A stretch of DNA of 64,000 nucleotides from Streptomyces sp. (GCF_031181705.1 NZ_JAPSKN010000008.1:9381-73380), one strand, 5' to 3'; counted from the stretch's first letter, positions 1-9,266 are shown. Made by a program: numbers and translations. The notes: a model not told the origin generated them from the letters alone.

Positions 1-231
1 GGCCTGTCCGCCGGAGCGGGGGATGCGCGGGGTGAGCCCTGGCGGCCGGGGCGGCGCGGCTGGGTGCTGTGCTGGGACCGGTGTTCGGGAGGAGGGCGGG
101 TAAGACGGGTGAAGGCCGGCTCCCGCCGGCCCCGGAGCCGTCCGCCGACCGGGCGGATCCGCGCCGCCGTTCGGGGTGCTTCCCGGCCCGGCCGTCTTCC
201 CTTCGCCGTTTTCCGGCTATGTCACATCATC

Positions 232-1023
232 ATGCGACTCTGCACGCCCGCTCGTCTCTGCCTGGCGGCGGCAGCCGCCGCCCTGCTCACGGGTGCTCCC
301 CCGGCGTACGCCGAGGACCCGGCACCCGCCTGTGCCGCGCCCGACGACCACACCTTCCCGCTCACCACCCGCCTGCGCGGCGGGCCGGACGCCTACACGG
401 CCGGGGGCGGGTTCGGGACCTGGTACCTCGACCTGACCAACACCACCGACCGGACCTGCTCCGCCATCCACCCCGTCGTCGTGCTCGTCGACGACCGGCG
501 CGCCCTGGAACCGTCCCAGCCCCGGCTGGAGTTCTTCGAAGGGACCCGCGCCCACCCCGTGCGGTTCGAGAAGACCGGCGAGGACGAACTCGTCGGGGCG
601 TTCACCGGCGAGGAGGACCGCTTCGGCGGGTTCACCGTCGGCCCGGGCAGGACCGTCACCGTGAAGGTCAGGCTCGCGGTCACCTCCGACGCCGCACCCA
701 ACGACGTGACCGCCAACGCCGCGGTCGTGCAGCGGCACGACGACGACGGTGACTGGGTCGGACAGTCCAACGACTACCGCTTCCGCATCGAGGACGACGA
801 GCCGCGCACCGACACCGACGCCGACCCCGACACCGGCACCGAGCCGCGCTCCGACGCCGACCCCGATCCCGACCCCGACGCCTCCGTCCCGCCCCGGACG
901 GACCGCTTCCCCTTCGCCGAGGAACTGGCCCGCACCGGTACCGGCGTCCAGATCGCCGCGGCCACCGCTGCCGGGCTGCTCATCGGGGGCGGGATCCTGC
1001 TCCTCGTCCGCAGACGCCCCTGA
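232..1023 (+). CDS. Secreted cell-wall protein with LARTG sorting signal
   Basis: A 263-residue surface protein. The ATG at 232 is chosen because it directly precedes a good Sec signal peptide (MRLCTPARLCL, Ala/Leu-rich core, cleavage near AYA-ED); the frame is open further upstream, but that part looks like non-coding GC-rich sequence. The body (about residues 30-185) resembles the beta-rich extracellular domains of Streptomyces surface proteins. It is followed by an Asp/Pro-rich linker with DPDPDPD-type repeats, then LARTG, a hydrophobic stretch and an RRRP tail, which is a complete LAxTG-type (class E) sorting signal. A sortase gene lies 1.9 kb downstream, so covalent attachment to peptidoglycan is likely. 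The ligand or role of the body is unknown. The 231 bases before the start hold no gene I can support. Confidence 0.85.
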   Translation: MRLCTPARLCLAAAAAALLTGAPPAYAEDPAPACAAPDDHTFPLTTRLRGGPDAYTAGGGFGTWYLDLTNTTDRTCSAIHPVVVLVDDRRALEPSQPRLEFFEGTRAHPVRFEKTGEDELVGAFTGEEDRFGGFTVGPGRTVTVKVRLAVTSDAAPNDVTANAAVVQRHDDDGDWVGQSNDYRFRIEDDEPRTDTDADPDTGTEPRSDADPDPDPDASVPPRTDRFPFAEELARTGTGVQIAAATAAGLLIGGGILLLVRRRP

Positions 1024-1051
1024 CGCACCCCCCGGCAGGAGGGACGGGGAC

Positions 1052-1078
1052 GCCGCGTCCCGCCTGTCGGGACGCGGC
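1052..1078. terminator. Hairpin terminator after the LARTG protein gene
   Basis: An 11-bp perfect stem (GCCGCGTCCCG paired with its complement) and a 5-base loop lie 29 bases after the stop. There is no T-run, as is usual in this GC-rich group. Confidence 0.5.
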
Positions 1079-1157
1079 CGGCGGCCCATTCCGCAAGATC
1101 CCGCCACTGTTTAGGCTGGGTCGCACGCTGGACCGCGTACGGCAGGAGATCCCGCAC

Positions 1158-1937
1158 ATGGCAGACCGCAAGCCCATCGAGTCGTGGCTCACCGACATGG
1201 ACGGTGTGCTCATCCACGAGGGCGTACCGATCCCCGGCGCCGACGCCTTCCTCAAGAAGCTGCGCGAGTCCGGCAGGCCCTTCCTGGTGCTCACCAACAA
1301 CTCGATGTACACCCCGCGCGACCTGCACGCCCGGCTGAAGCGCATGGGCCTGGACGTGCCGATCGAGAGCATCTGGACCTCGGCGCTGGCCACCGCCCAG
1401 TTCCTGGACGACCAGCGGCCGGGCGGCTCGGCGTACGTCATCGGCGAGGCCGGCCTGACCACCGCCCTGCACGACATCGGCTACATCCTCACCGACCACG
1501 AGCCGGACTACGTCGTCCTCGGCGAGACCCGCACGTACTCCTTCGAGGCCATGACGAAGGCGGTCCGGCTGATCCTCGGCGGCGCGCGGTTCATCGCCAC
1601 CAACCCCGACGAGACCGGCCCCTCCACCGAGGGCCCGCTGCCCGCGACCGGCGCGGTGGCCGCGCTGATCACCCAGGCCACCGGCAAGAAGCCGTACTTC
1701 GCGGGCAAGCCCAACCCGCTGATGATGCGCACCGGGCTGAACGCCATCGGGGCGCACTCCGAGACCAGCGCGATGATCGGCGACCGCATGGACACCGACG
1801 TGCTGGCCGGCATCGAGGCCGGGATGCAGACGTTCCTGGTGCTCACCGGCCTGACCCGGCCCGACCAGGTCGAGGGCTTCCCGTACCGTCCGTCGCAGGT
1901 CGTGGACTCGATCGCGGACCTCGTCGAACGGGTCTGA
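1158..1937 (+). CDS. HAD-superfamily IIA (NagD-like) phosphatase
   Basis: A 259-residue cytosolic phosphatase of the NagD/PGP subfamily of HAD hydrolases. Motif I is DMDGVL (nucleophile Asp13, acid Asp15), motif II is the LTNNS segment near residue 46, the motif III lysine is in FAGKPNP, and motif IV is GDRMDTD. Length and motif order are those of intact family members. A ribosome site (GGCAGGAGAT) precedes the ATG. The natural substrate cannot be read from sequence; the family includes nucleotide monophosphate, phosphoglycolate and sugar phosphatases. It stands alone between surface-protein genes. Confidence 0.9.
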   Translation: MADRKPIESWLTDMDGVLIHEGVPIPGADAFLKKLRESGRPFLVLTNNSMYTPRDLHARLKRMGLDVPIESIWTSALATAQFLDDQRPGGSAYVIGEAGLTTALHDIGYILTDHEPDYVVLGETRTYSFEAMTKAVRLILGGARFIATNPDETGPSTEGPLPATGAVAALITQATGKKPYFAGKPNPLMMRTGLNAIGAHSETSAMIGDRMDTDVLAGIEAGMQTFLVLTGLTRPDQVEGFPYRPSQVVDSIADLVERV

Positions 1938-2060
1938 CCCCTTCCGGCGGGCGCTCCGCCGCCCTCAAACCCGTCGCCACCCGTACGGAGCAGTCACCGC
2001 GTCGCTGCGGATGCGGTGACCGGCCGCGCGGGAGAGGCTCCAGGCATCTGGAGGTTCACG

Positions 2061-2882
2061 ATGGGTTCCCTGAGAGTCACGGTCTGTACGGGTGTCCTGG
2101 CCGCGGCCGCCCTGTCGCCGACGGCGTACGCGGCGGACACGGGGGAGAAGGGGGTGAGGGGGAGAGCGGGCAGCGTGTCGGTGTCCCCGGCGACCCCCGC
2201 GCCCGGCACGGACGTCACGCTCCGCGTGACCGGCTGCCCCCACCGCACGGCCGTCGCCGTCTCGCCCGCCTTCGTCACGGACGCGCGGCTCACCGTCGCG
2301 GACGCCGCGCGCGAACTCACCGGCGAGAGCCGCGTCCGCTCCACGCTCGCAGCGGGCACGTACACCGTGCGGGTCCCGTGCGGGGAGACGGAACGCACCG
2401 GCACGTTCACCGTCCGGAAGGGCACCGCCGACGGGCGCCCGGCCCCGCGACCGCCCGCACCCGGGGAGGACGGGCAGCAGCCGGGCCCCGCGAGCGCGGG
2501 GCAGGCGCCCGCCCCCGGCACCGGCGACCGGTCCCTCGCGACCGGCACCGACGGTCAGCCCGTCACCCCCGGTGCCGACGGCCAGCCCCTCACCCCCGGG
2601 ACCGGTGGGCCGCCGTCCGTCCCCCGTGGCGGGCGGTCCGCGCCCCCTGATCCCGGCGCCGAGGGCGACGAGCCGGGGTCCGCCGGGCACCGGCCCGGTG
2701 CGCCCGCCTCGCCCGTCGCGCCCGTCCGGGCCGGCGGGGGCGGTGCCGCCGACCTCGTCGCCGCCGAGGAGCGCGGGGCCGGACCCGGTACCGCGCAGGG
2801 TGTGACCGGTCTGGTGCTCGCCGGCGTGGCCGCCGTGGTCGTCGCGCTGGGCGGGTTCCGCCGGAGCCGTGGAACGGGCTGA
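2061..2882 (+). CDS. Secreted, membrane-anchored low-complexity protein next to sortase
   Basis: A 273-residue protein. The ATG at 2061 has GGAGG a few bases upstream and starts a signal peptide (MGSLRVTVCTGVLAAAALS, cleavage near AYA-AD). A compact domain of about 100 residues contains two cysteines (TGCPH and VPCGE) and looks Ig-like. It is followed by a long Gly/Pro/Thr linker with imperfect PGADGQPLTPG-type repeats and a C-terminal transmembrane helix with an RRSRGTG tail. The tail resembles a sortase substrate, but I see no LPxTG or LAxTG pentapeptide. The sortase ATG starts two bases after this stop, so the two genes are almost certainly co-transcribed. Function unknown. Confidence 0.85.
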   Translation: MGSLRVTVCTGVLAAAALSPTAYAADTGEKGVRGRAGSVSVSPATPAPGTDVTLRVTGCPHRTAVAVSPAFVTDARLTVADAARELTGESRVRSTLAAGTYTVRVPCGETERTGTFTVRKGTADGRPAPRPPAPGEDGQQPGPASAGQAPAPGTGDRSLATGTDGQPVTPGADGQPLTPGTGGPPSVPRGGRSAPPDPGAEGDEPGSAGHRPGAPASPVAPVRAGGGGAADLVAAEERGAGPGTAQGVTGLVLAGVAAVVVALGGFRRSRGTG

Positions 2883-2884
2883 CC

Positions 2885-3556
2885 ATGTCCGACCAGGAAC
2901 GGAGGCACTCGGCGGGCACCGGCCGGCTGCTGGCCGGTATGGCCTGGGTGGTGCTGCTGCTCGGCCTGTGGCTGTGGGGCCGCGAGGTCACCGACGTGCG
3001 GCACGGCATATCCGCCCCCACCACGGGCGACATGGCGGCGGCCGGCCGGCCCCCGGACGTCAAGCTGCCCCCGGCCCACCAGCCCCTGACCGACGCGCTG
3101 CCGCAGCGCGTCGACATCCCCGGGCTCGGCGTACAGGCCCCCGTCGTGGCACGCGGCCTGGACGCGCGCGGGGCGCTCGACCCGCCGCCCTACGACCAGC
3201 CGGGCGTGGTCGGCTGGTACGCCGGCGGGGCGGCGCCCGGGGCACCCGGCACCGCGCTGCTGGTCGGACACGTCGACACCGACACCCGGCCGGCCGTCTT
3301 CTACAAGGTCAGCGCCATGCGGCCGGGCCAGACGATCCGGGTGATCCGGGCGGACGCGAAGGTCGCCGAGTTCACCGTGGAGTCGGTCCAGGTCCTCACC
3401 CGCGACCGCTTCGACGCCCATCAGGCCTACGGACCCCGCGAGTCGGGGCGGGCCGAGCTGCGGCTGGTCACCTGCGGCGGCAGCTTCGACCGTACGGCAC
3501 GCAGTTACACGGCGAACGTGGTCGTCTCGGCGTACCTGACCGGAACCGGCCTGTGA
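2885..3556 (+). CDS. Sortase (class E/F type transpeptidase)
   Basis: A 223-residue membrane-anchored sortase. A single N-terminal transmembrane helix lies at about residues 15-32. The catalytic domain carries the His in LLVGHVDTD (His129), the Cys in LRLVTCGG (Cys197) and an Arg nine residues later (Arg206), the sortase triad. The active-site context is the short actinobacterial form rather than TLTTC. Sortases cleave a C-terminal pentapeptide and transfer the protein to peptidoglycan; the LARTG protein encoded 1.9 kb upstream and the immediately upstream anchored protein are the obvious candidate substrates. It is translationally adjacent to the upstream gene (2-base gap). Confidence 0.93.
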   Translation: MSDQERRHSAGTGRLLAGMAWVVLLLGLWLWGREVTDVRHGISAPTTGDMAAAGRPPDVKLPPAHQPLTDALPQRVDIPGLGVQAPVVARGLDARGALDPPPYDQPGVVGWYAGGAAPGAPGTALLVGHVDTDTRPAVFYKVSAMRPGQTIRVIRADAKVAEFTVESVQVLTRDRFDAHQAYGPRESGRAELRLVTCGGSFDRTARSYTANVVVSAYLTGTGL

Positions 3557-3887
3557 CGGCCGGCGGTGCCACCCAACCCGGCCGGCGGCCCGCTCCCCCT
3601 GAAGCCGCCGGCCGGGCCGGCCTCGACCGCGCGCACGGGCTGCGGGAGTAACCCGGCGAGCTGCGCGGGAGGTCACGGGAGACACGGTGGGTGAATCTCC
3701 GGCCGGAGGCCGGGCCCTGCAGGGAAGACTCTAGAACCAAAGGACCGCCCGGGCCTAGAGGTTGGATGACGCCAAGTCCCGGTGCGGTGGCGCTGCGTCA
3801 TCCGCGCAGGTCGGGTCTGGCCTCGTGGGCGCTGCGGGACGTATGTCAGGATTGAGCCTCACAACGCTGCACCCAAGGGGGAGCTGG
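3557..3887. other. Intergenic region upstream of the GH6 cellulase
   Basis: 331 bases without a supported gene. An in-frame open stretch from 3762 precedes the cellulase but lacks signal-peptide features and a ribosome site. I saw no CebR-type (TGGGAGCGCTCCCA) or DasR-type operator here. The AAGGGGGAG at 3874-3882 is the cellulase ribosome site. Confidence 0.4.
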
Positions 3888-4928
3888 ATGTACGGCAGCA
3901 GGGGGGTCGGGGCACGCGCGGGGAGGCGGGTGTCCGCGGTGGTGCTGGGGGCGGCACTGCTGATCGCGGGATGTTCGGGCGGCGACGGGGGTGACGAGGG
4001 CCCGGAGCAGGGCGCCGACGCGGGCGCCGGCATCACCCAGCAGCCGAAGGAGACCGCCCCGTTCTGGGTCAACCCGAACGGTACGGCGGCCCGGCAGGTC
4101 GCCGCGCTGGAGAAGGCCGGCAAGAAGCAGGACGCCGAGCAGATCCGCAAGATCGCCGAGCAGCCGGTCGCCGAGTGGGTCGGCCCGGACAACCCCGAGG
4201 AGCAGACCCGGGGCTTCACCGAGGCCGCAGACAAGGCCGGCCGTACGGCCCTGCTCGTCCTCTACAACATCCCGCACCGCGACTGCGGCCAGTACTCCCA
4301 GGGCGGCGCCGCCGACGGCGACGCCTACCGGGCGTGGCTCGACGGCGTGGCGGCGGGCATCGGAGACCGCCCGGCCACGGTCGTCCTGGAACCGGACGCC
4401 CTGCTCCACCTCGTGGACGGCTGCACCCCGGAGCAGTTCCACGAGGAGCGCTACGACCTCCTCAAGGGCGCCGTCGCCAAGCTGAAGGCCCTGAAGAAGA
4501 CCAGGGTCTACCTGGACGCGGGCAACGCCGGCTGGCAGAACCCCGACCAGATCTTCGAACCGCTGCAGCGCGCGGGCATCGAGCAGGCCGACGGCTTCTC
4601 GGTCAACGTCTCCAACTTCTACTCCACCGAGGACTCCATCGCCTACGGCAAGCAGCTCTCCGCCAAGGTGGGCGGCAAGCACTTCGTCATCGACACCAGC
4701 CGCAACGGCAAGGGCCCGTACACCGAGGGCAACCCGGACGAGCGCTGGTGCAACCCGCCCGGCCGCGCGCTGGGCGAGACGCCGACCACCAAGACGGCGG
4801 ACCCGCTGGTCGACGCGTACCTGTGGGTCAAGCGGCCCGGCGAGTCGGACGGCGAGTGCAAGGGCGGCCCGAAGGCCGGCCAGTGGTGGGCGGACTACGC
4901 CCTGAAGCTGGCGAAGGCCACCGGCTGA
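3888..4928 (+). CDS. GH6 cellulase, predicted lipoprotein
   Basis: A 346-residue glycoside hydrolase family 6 enzyme (beta-1,4-glucan hydrolysis). The ATG at 3888 is chosen for its strong ribosome site and because it begins a lipoprotein signal (MYGSRGVGAR..., lipobox LIAGC, acylated Cys29). GH6 signatures are NIPHRDCGQYS (Asp132), VVLEPDAL (catalytic acid Asp170), the DAGNAGW segment and FVIDTSRNG. There is no carbohydrate-binding module. It converges on the glxA-cslA operon, which makes a surface beta-glucan. By analogy with cellulase-type genes beside bacterial cellulose synthases, it may trim or release that glucan rather than act only on plant cellulose; this role is inference. Confidence 0.92.
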   Translation: MYGSRGVGARAGRRVSAVVLGAALLIAGCSGGDGGDEGPEQGADAGAGITQQPKETAPFWVNPNGTAARQVAALEKAGKKQDAEQIRKIAEQPVAEWVGPDNPEEQTRGFTEAADKAGRTALLVLYNIPHRDCGQYSQGGAADGDAYRAWLDGVAAGIGDRPATVVLEPDALLHLVDGCTPEQFHEERYDLLKGAVAKLKALKKTRVYLDAGNAGWQNPDQIFEPLQRAGIEQADGFSVNVSNFYSTEDSIAYGKQLSAKVGGKHFVIDTSRNGKGPYTEGNPDERWCNPPGRALGETPTTKTADPLVDAYLWVKRPGESDGECKGGPKAGQWWADYALKLAKATG

Positions 4929-4948
4929 CACACCCCGCACGGCCATGC

Positions 4949-4985
4949 GAAAGGGGCGCCCTCCTGACCGGGGGGCGCCCCTTTC
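4949..4985. terminator. Bidirectional terminator between GH6 cellulase and glxA
   Basis: A perfect 13-bp stem (GAAAGGGGCGCCC with its complement) and a loop of about 11 bases, placed between convergent stops and ending in CTTTC. Confidence 0.75.
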
Positions 4986-5007
4986 AGCCGTTCCGCGGCC
5001 GTTTCCG

Positions 5008-6948
5008 CTACGGCACCCTGACCCACTGCGCCTTGCTGGGCGTGCCCTCGGCGTCCGTCACGAACAGCATGTACCAGCCCGCCTGGACCAGGTTCCGGTT
5101 CTTCGGCACGGTCACCGTCAGCTTGTCGCCGGACGCCTTGAAGTCCAGGGCTATGGAGCGCTGGTCGACGTCCGTGACGTGCGTGGCGGCGCTCGGCCGG
5201 ATCAGCCGGACCTTGTCGATCCTCGACGCGTCCGACGAGGTGAACGTCCCCGTGCCGCCGCGCTCGATGGTCTGCGGCCCGCCCGACAGCGAGGGCCGGT
5301 CGGCGTCGCCGTAGAGGTAGGGCGGGGTGTAGATCTCGATGCGCTGCTCGAACTTGCCCGGCTTGGTGTTGGCCTTGTCGGCGTAGAGCGAGTCCGAGCC
5401 GAAGAACATCACGCGGCCGTCGGGCAGCAGGATCGAACCGGAGTGGTAGTTGCGGCCCACCAGCGGGTCGGCGACCCGCCTGAGCTCGTTCTTCTCCGTG
5501 TCGTACAGCCGCGCCTCGAAGATGTTGGAGTCGCCGCGGCCCCGGTAGTCCTCCGAGCCGCCGGAGATCAGCACGCTGTCGTCCGGCAGGATCGAGGCGT
5601 TCGGGTAGCGGGTTCCCTTGTCCAGGGACGGGCCGTCCACGAAGCGCGGGTCGGGCTTCTTCAGGTCGACGATCCGGGTCTTCTCGCTGGAGCGCTGGGA
5701 CTCGCCGACGCCACCGCCGCCGATCACCATGTACTTCTCGTCCTGCGCCGGCGGCAGCAGCACCGTGCCCGACGTCTCCATCAGCTTGGGGTCGCTCAGG
5801 CCGGGAATCTTCGTGAACTTGTTGGTGTCCACGTCCCACACGCCCGGGTCACGGCCCACGTTGTCCGGCCCGTAGCCCGCGTTGGAGCCCGAGTAGAAGA
5901 CCTTGCCGTTCTGCATGAGGAACAGCGCCGGGTAGGTCGGGAACTGCCGGACCGTGTCCGTGTAGGTCCACTTCTTGGTCTTCGGGTCGAAGACCTCGTT
6001 CTTGCCCGGGACCAGCTGGCCGATGTCGTCCAGGCCGGAGACGCTGAGGATCTTCCCGTCGCTCAGGGTGGTGAGCGTCGGGTACCAGCGGGCCTCCTTC
6101 ATCGGGTCGACCTTGATGTACTTCTCGGCGACGGGGTCGAACTCGAAGGCGTCCCGGATGCCCTGGAAGTCCTTCTTGTCCAGGGCGAGTTTCTGCGCGA
6201 TGCCGTAGGTGTTCTTGGCGTCGGCGCCCTTCAGGCCGTGCACGCGGTAGTTGTCCTGCGTGCCCGTCTCGAACTTCTTGCCCCGCTTCTGCGCCTCGAC
6301 GTAGATCCGGCCGAGGCCCGGGTCGTTGCGCAGGAACCTGCCGGTCGCCTTGTCGAAGACCTTCTTGGCGCGCGGCACCAGCACCGGGTCCTTGGAGACG
6401 AACGTCTTGCCGTTCTCCTTGCCCGTGAACTTCGTGCCGGCGGGCAGCGTGATCGGCTTGTCCGGGTTCTCGTTGTGGACGATCATCAGGCCACCGGCCT
6501 TGGTGACGTCACCCTTGAGCTTCTCGTACCGCTTGGTGCCGCCCGCGATCAGCAGGTTGCCGTTGGCGAGCTGCGTGTGGCCGGTGCAGAACAGGTCGGC
6601 GGGCGTGGGGACCTTCTTGATGGTGCCCTTGAGCGGGTCCCAGATCCGCGTGTCGAACTTCTTCGCGTCGAAGTTGTCCTGGTTGTTGCCCGACCCCGCG
6701 ACGAGCAGCACCTTGCCGGTGCGCAGCAGCGCCGCGTGGATGGTGTTCTGCCGGTACTCCTCGGGAAACTCGATGATCTCCCACTTGCCGTTGGCGGCCT
6801 TGTACTCCGGCTTGTTGATTGTGTACTGGTGGTATTTCTCGGTGCTGAAGCGGTAGAGCCACGGCCCGTTCATCCCGGCCAGCGCGAGTACCACCGCCGT
6901 GCCGATCGCGAGTCGACGGGCCCGGCGGCGGCCTGCACGGTCGTTCAT
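5008..6948 (-). CDS. glxA: Copper-radical oxidase, galactose-oxidase family
   Basis: A 646-residue mononuclear copper oxidase with an N-terminal membrane anchor (about residues 12-30), Kelch-type seven-bladed propeller repeats and a C-terminal Ig-like domain carrying a ligand. By alignment with galactose oxidase, Cys121 (DLFCTGH) and Tyr289 (EARWYPT) form the thioether cofactor with neighbouring Trp288. Tyr501-His502 (RNYHSGSILLPDGR) and His590 (AATHVTD) are the copper ligands. All are present, so the enzyme should be active. Its ATG overlaps the stop of cslA by four bases, so the two are translationally coupled. In S. lividans, GlxA and CslA are jointly needed for a hyphal-tip glycan and for development; that is literature knowledge, not visible here. 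Confidence 0.95.
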   Translation of the reverse strand: MNDRAGRRRARRLAIGTAVVLALAGMNGPWLYRFSTEKYHQYTINKPEYKAANGKWEIIEFPEEYRQNTIHAALLRTGKVLLVAGSGNNQDNFDAKKFDTRIWDPLKGTIKKVPTPADLFCTGHTQLANGNLLIAGGTKRYEKLKGDVTKAGGLMIVHNENPDKPITLPAGTKFTGKENGKTFVSKDPVLVPRAKKVFDKATGRFLRNDPGLGRIYVEAQKRGKKFETGTQDNYRVHGLKGADAKNTYGIAQKLALDKKDFQGIRDAFEFDPVAEKYIKVDPMKEARWYPTLTTLSDGKILSVSGLDDIGQLVPGKNEVFDPKTKKWTYTDTVRQFPTYPALFLMQNGKVFYSGSNAGYGPDNVGRDPGVWDVDTNKFTKIPGLSDPKLMETSGTVLLPPAQDEKYMVIGGGGVGESQRSSEKTRIVDLKKPDPRFVDGPSLDKGTRYPNASILPDDSVLISGGSEDYRGRGDSNIFEARLYDTEKNELRRVADPLVGRNYHSGSILLPDGRVMFFGSDSLYADKANTKPGKFEQRIEIYTPPYLYGDADRPSLSGGPQTIERGGTGTFTSSDASRIDKVRLIRPSAATHVTDVDQRSIALDFKASGDKLTVTVPKNRNLVQAGWYMLFVTDAEGTPSKAQWVRVP

Positions 6949-8942
6949 TCCTTACGTCCCCCAAGTCCACCAAGGGCGATCTGCATGGTCTGGTCGGTCC
7001 CCCCGACCTCCCCGTTCGCGCCGGGGGCGGCCCAACCGGGCCTGTGCTGCGGGGCGTGCGGCGCGGGCTGCTGCGGGACGGGCAGCGGCTGCGTCCGGTG
7101 CGGGCCCGCAGAGTCCTGCGGCGGCTCCCCGGAGGGAGCGGCGGGCTTCTTCGCGTCCTGCCTCAGCTGCCAGCGCCAGGCGAAGATCGGCGTGGCCGTG
7201 ATCAGCATCGCGAAGGTCGCCCAGATGATCATCGCGGGGTGCGAGTGGCCGAAGACGAGGCCGGCCGCGATCGACCCGCCGAAGATCAGGATGAAGTACC
7301 AGTGGTAGCGGAACGTCCCGAACCAGCGGTCGGGGCTCGCGGAGTCGCCCTTGGGCGTGACCACGAACTTGCTCTTGCGGCGCAGCGCGGAGTCGATCAG
7401 CGCCTTCGCGTACAACGGCGCCGACAGTGCCGACATCACCATGCCGGCCACACCGCCGGAGCCCTCCGGCTCGTGCGGCGAGACGTTGTGGCGGCGGTTC
7501 CAGACGTACAGGCCGATCTGCAGGGCGGAGGCGTTGCCGTAGAGCATCAGCCACACGGCCGGGTCGATGTTCACACCCGAGGCGCCCAGGCCCAGGAACA
7601 GGCAGCAGCTCAGCGCCGCCAGGATCCAGTTCAGGGCGGACATCGGGTAGAAGATGATCATCATCGTGTAGTTGAAGAGCTTGCTCGGCGGCAGCGAGTA
7701 CCAGCCCTTCCAGTACTGCTTGAGGATCGTCTCGTACGTCCCGCGCGACCAGCGCATCTGCTGGGTGAAGAAGTCCGTCCAGGCGCTGGGGCCCTCGCCG
7801 ACGGCGAGCACGTCCGGGGTGTACACCGAGCGCCACTTGTTGCCCGTCGCCGGGTTCTTGTGGCGGTGGATCTCGAAGCCGGTGGCCATGTCCTCGGTGA
7901 TCGAGTCGTACAGGCCGCCGATCTGCTTGAGCGCCTTGATGCGCACCGCGTTGGACGTGCCGACGAACATCGGGGCGCCGTAGCGGTTGCCCGCGCGCTG
8001 GATCAGCGCGTGGAAGAGGAACTGCTGCGACTCGGCGGCCTTGGTGACGAACGAGTCGTAGTTGCCGTAGACCTGCGGGCCGATGACGAAGCCGACGTCC
8101 GGGTCGCGGAAGAAGCCGAGCATCCGCTCCAGGTAGTTGGGCAGCGGCACGTGGTCGGTGTCGACCGAGGCGAAGAAGTCGTAGTCGTCGCCGTGCGCCT
8201 CCAGCCAGGCGTTGTAGTTGCCGTGCTTGGTCTTGGCGCGGTGCGGGCCCTTGGCCTGGTTCCACTTCGCGACGCCCTTGCGGGAGAAGTGGTGCACGCC
8301 GAGGCGCTCGCAGACCGCCTTCACCTCGGGGTCGTCGCCCTCGTCCAGCAGCCAGACGTGCATCAGCCCCCGGTGGCGGATCTTCACCGCCGCCTCCAGG
8401 GTCTTCGTCACCATCTCCAGCGGCTCCTTGCCGGGCACGAAGGAGGTGAGGAAGGCCACTCTCGTACCGACCTCGGGCACCACCGGGATCGGGTCGCGGG
8501 CGACCAGCGTGGCGTGCGCGTTGGACAGCACGTTCATGCAGCGGAAGAACTCGATCAGGCCGATCGAGACGAGCATCACCATGTCGAGCGCCGGCAGCCA
8601 GTCGAAGGCCGGGTAGTCGCGCTCGGTCCAGTGCTCGGGCTGGAGCAGCCAGAACAGCAGCACCAGCGACAGCACCGGGGCCGCCGCCAGCATCAGGGCG
8701 ACCCGGATGCGGTGCGGCTCCTGTGAGATGAGCGAGCGGTACTGCACCTTGTACGGCTTGCTCGGATCGGGCTGGGTGAGGGGTCCCGCGAGCCGGCTGT
8801 AGTGCTCGTAGTCGTATCTCGGCAGCGTCTTCTTGATCCGCCGGAACGTCCCCGTGGTGCTCATCCGGTGAGACGGCACCCTCAGCTGGGTGGTCTGTGA
8901 CGGGTCGTGGTCCTGCCGGGCACCCGTGGGCCTCGACGTCAT
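6945..8942 (-). CDS. cslA: Cellulose-synthase-like glycosyltransferase (GT2)
   Basis: A 665-residue processive beta-glycosyltransferase of the inner membrane. GT2 motifs in order: LLDEGDDPE, SVDTDHVP (DxD-type metal site), SITEDMATG (TED catalytic base) and QQMRW (QxxRW acceptor/product site). Two transmembrane helices precede the catalytic domain and a cluster follows it, forming the export channel. The C-terminal 70 residues are Pro/Gln-rich and cytosolic; I recognise no PilZ domain. The start at 8942 gives a 26-residue N-terminal extension before MSTTGTFRR, which is an alternative start at 8864. First gene of the cslA-glxA operon. Confidence 0.94.
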   Translation of the reverse strand: MTSRPTGARQDHDPSQTTQLRVPSHRMSTTGTFRRIKKTLPRYDYEHYSRLAGPLTQPDPSKPYKVQYRSLISQEPHRIRVALMLAAAPVLSLVLLFWLLQPEHWTERDYPAFDWLPALDMVMLVSIGLIEFFRCMNVLSNAHATLVARDPIPVVPEVGTRVAFLTSFVPGKEPLEMVTKTLEAAVKIRHRGLMHVWLLDEGDDPEVKAVCERLGVHHFSRKGVAKWNQAKGPHRAKTKHGNYNAWLEAHGDDYDFFASVDTDHVPLPNYLERMLGFFRDPDVGFVIGPQVYGNYDSFVTKAAESQQFLFHALIQRAGNRYGAPMFVGTSNAVRIKALKQIGGLYDSITEDMATGFEIHRHKNPATGNKWRSVYTPDVLAVGEGPSAWTDFFTQQMRWSRGTYETILKQYWKGWYSLPPSKLFNYTMMIIFYPMSALNWILAALSCCLFLGLGASGVNIDPAVWLMLYGNASALQIGLYVWNRRHNVSPHEPEGSGGVAGMVMSALSAPLYAKALIDSALRRKSKFVVTPKGDSASPDRWFGTFRYHWYFILIFGGSIAAGLVFGHSHPAMIIWATFAMLITATPIFAWRWQLRQDAKKPAAPSGEPPQDSAGPHRTQPLPVPQQPAPHAPQHRPGWAAPGANGEVGGTDQTMQIALGGLGGRKE

Positions 8943-9266
8943 GAGTCATCCCCCCACACGCGGATCGCCGCGTGTTTCGTCGCTTCCTACCGTCTGCTGC
9001 GGTCCCCCTCGACCTTCACAGACGTATCAGTGGTGGGTCGCAGTCACCACGTCATCCACACCCTATAGACATGGCAACGCGACCTTCCGGTTGCATGATG
9101 CCCCCCACGGCATCGCTTCACGAACGGGGCCCCTACCCCCGCCCGGTCCGCAACCGGTATCACATCCCCCCAACTGCCACGAAACCGCAGCATCTTGAAA
9201 AACCAGAAATCCAGGGTTCTACGGCGTTCGTCATGATCGCAAGACGCGAAACGCGGTGTTTACCGG
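8943..9266. other. Intergenic region upstream of cslA
   Basis: 324 bases between the cslA start and the stop of the FadR-type regulator. It is less GC-rich than the flanks (a locally AT-rich part at about 9170-9270) and must hold the cslA promoter. I see no gene and no clear palindromic operator. Confidence 0.5.

Noticed and set aside
3762-3887. N-terminal extension of the GH6 cellulase from the upstream start
   Set aside because: It would bury the lipoprotein signal 42 residues inside the protein; the ATG at 3888 has a much better ribosome site.
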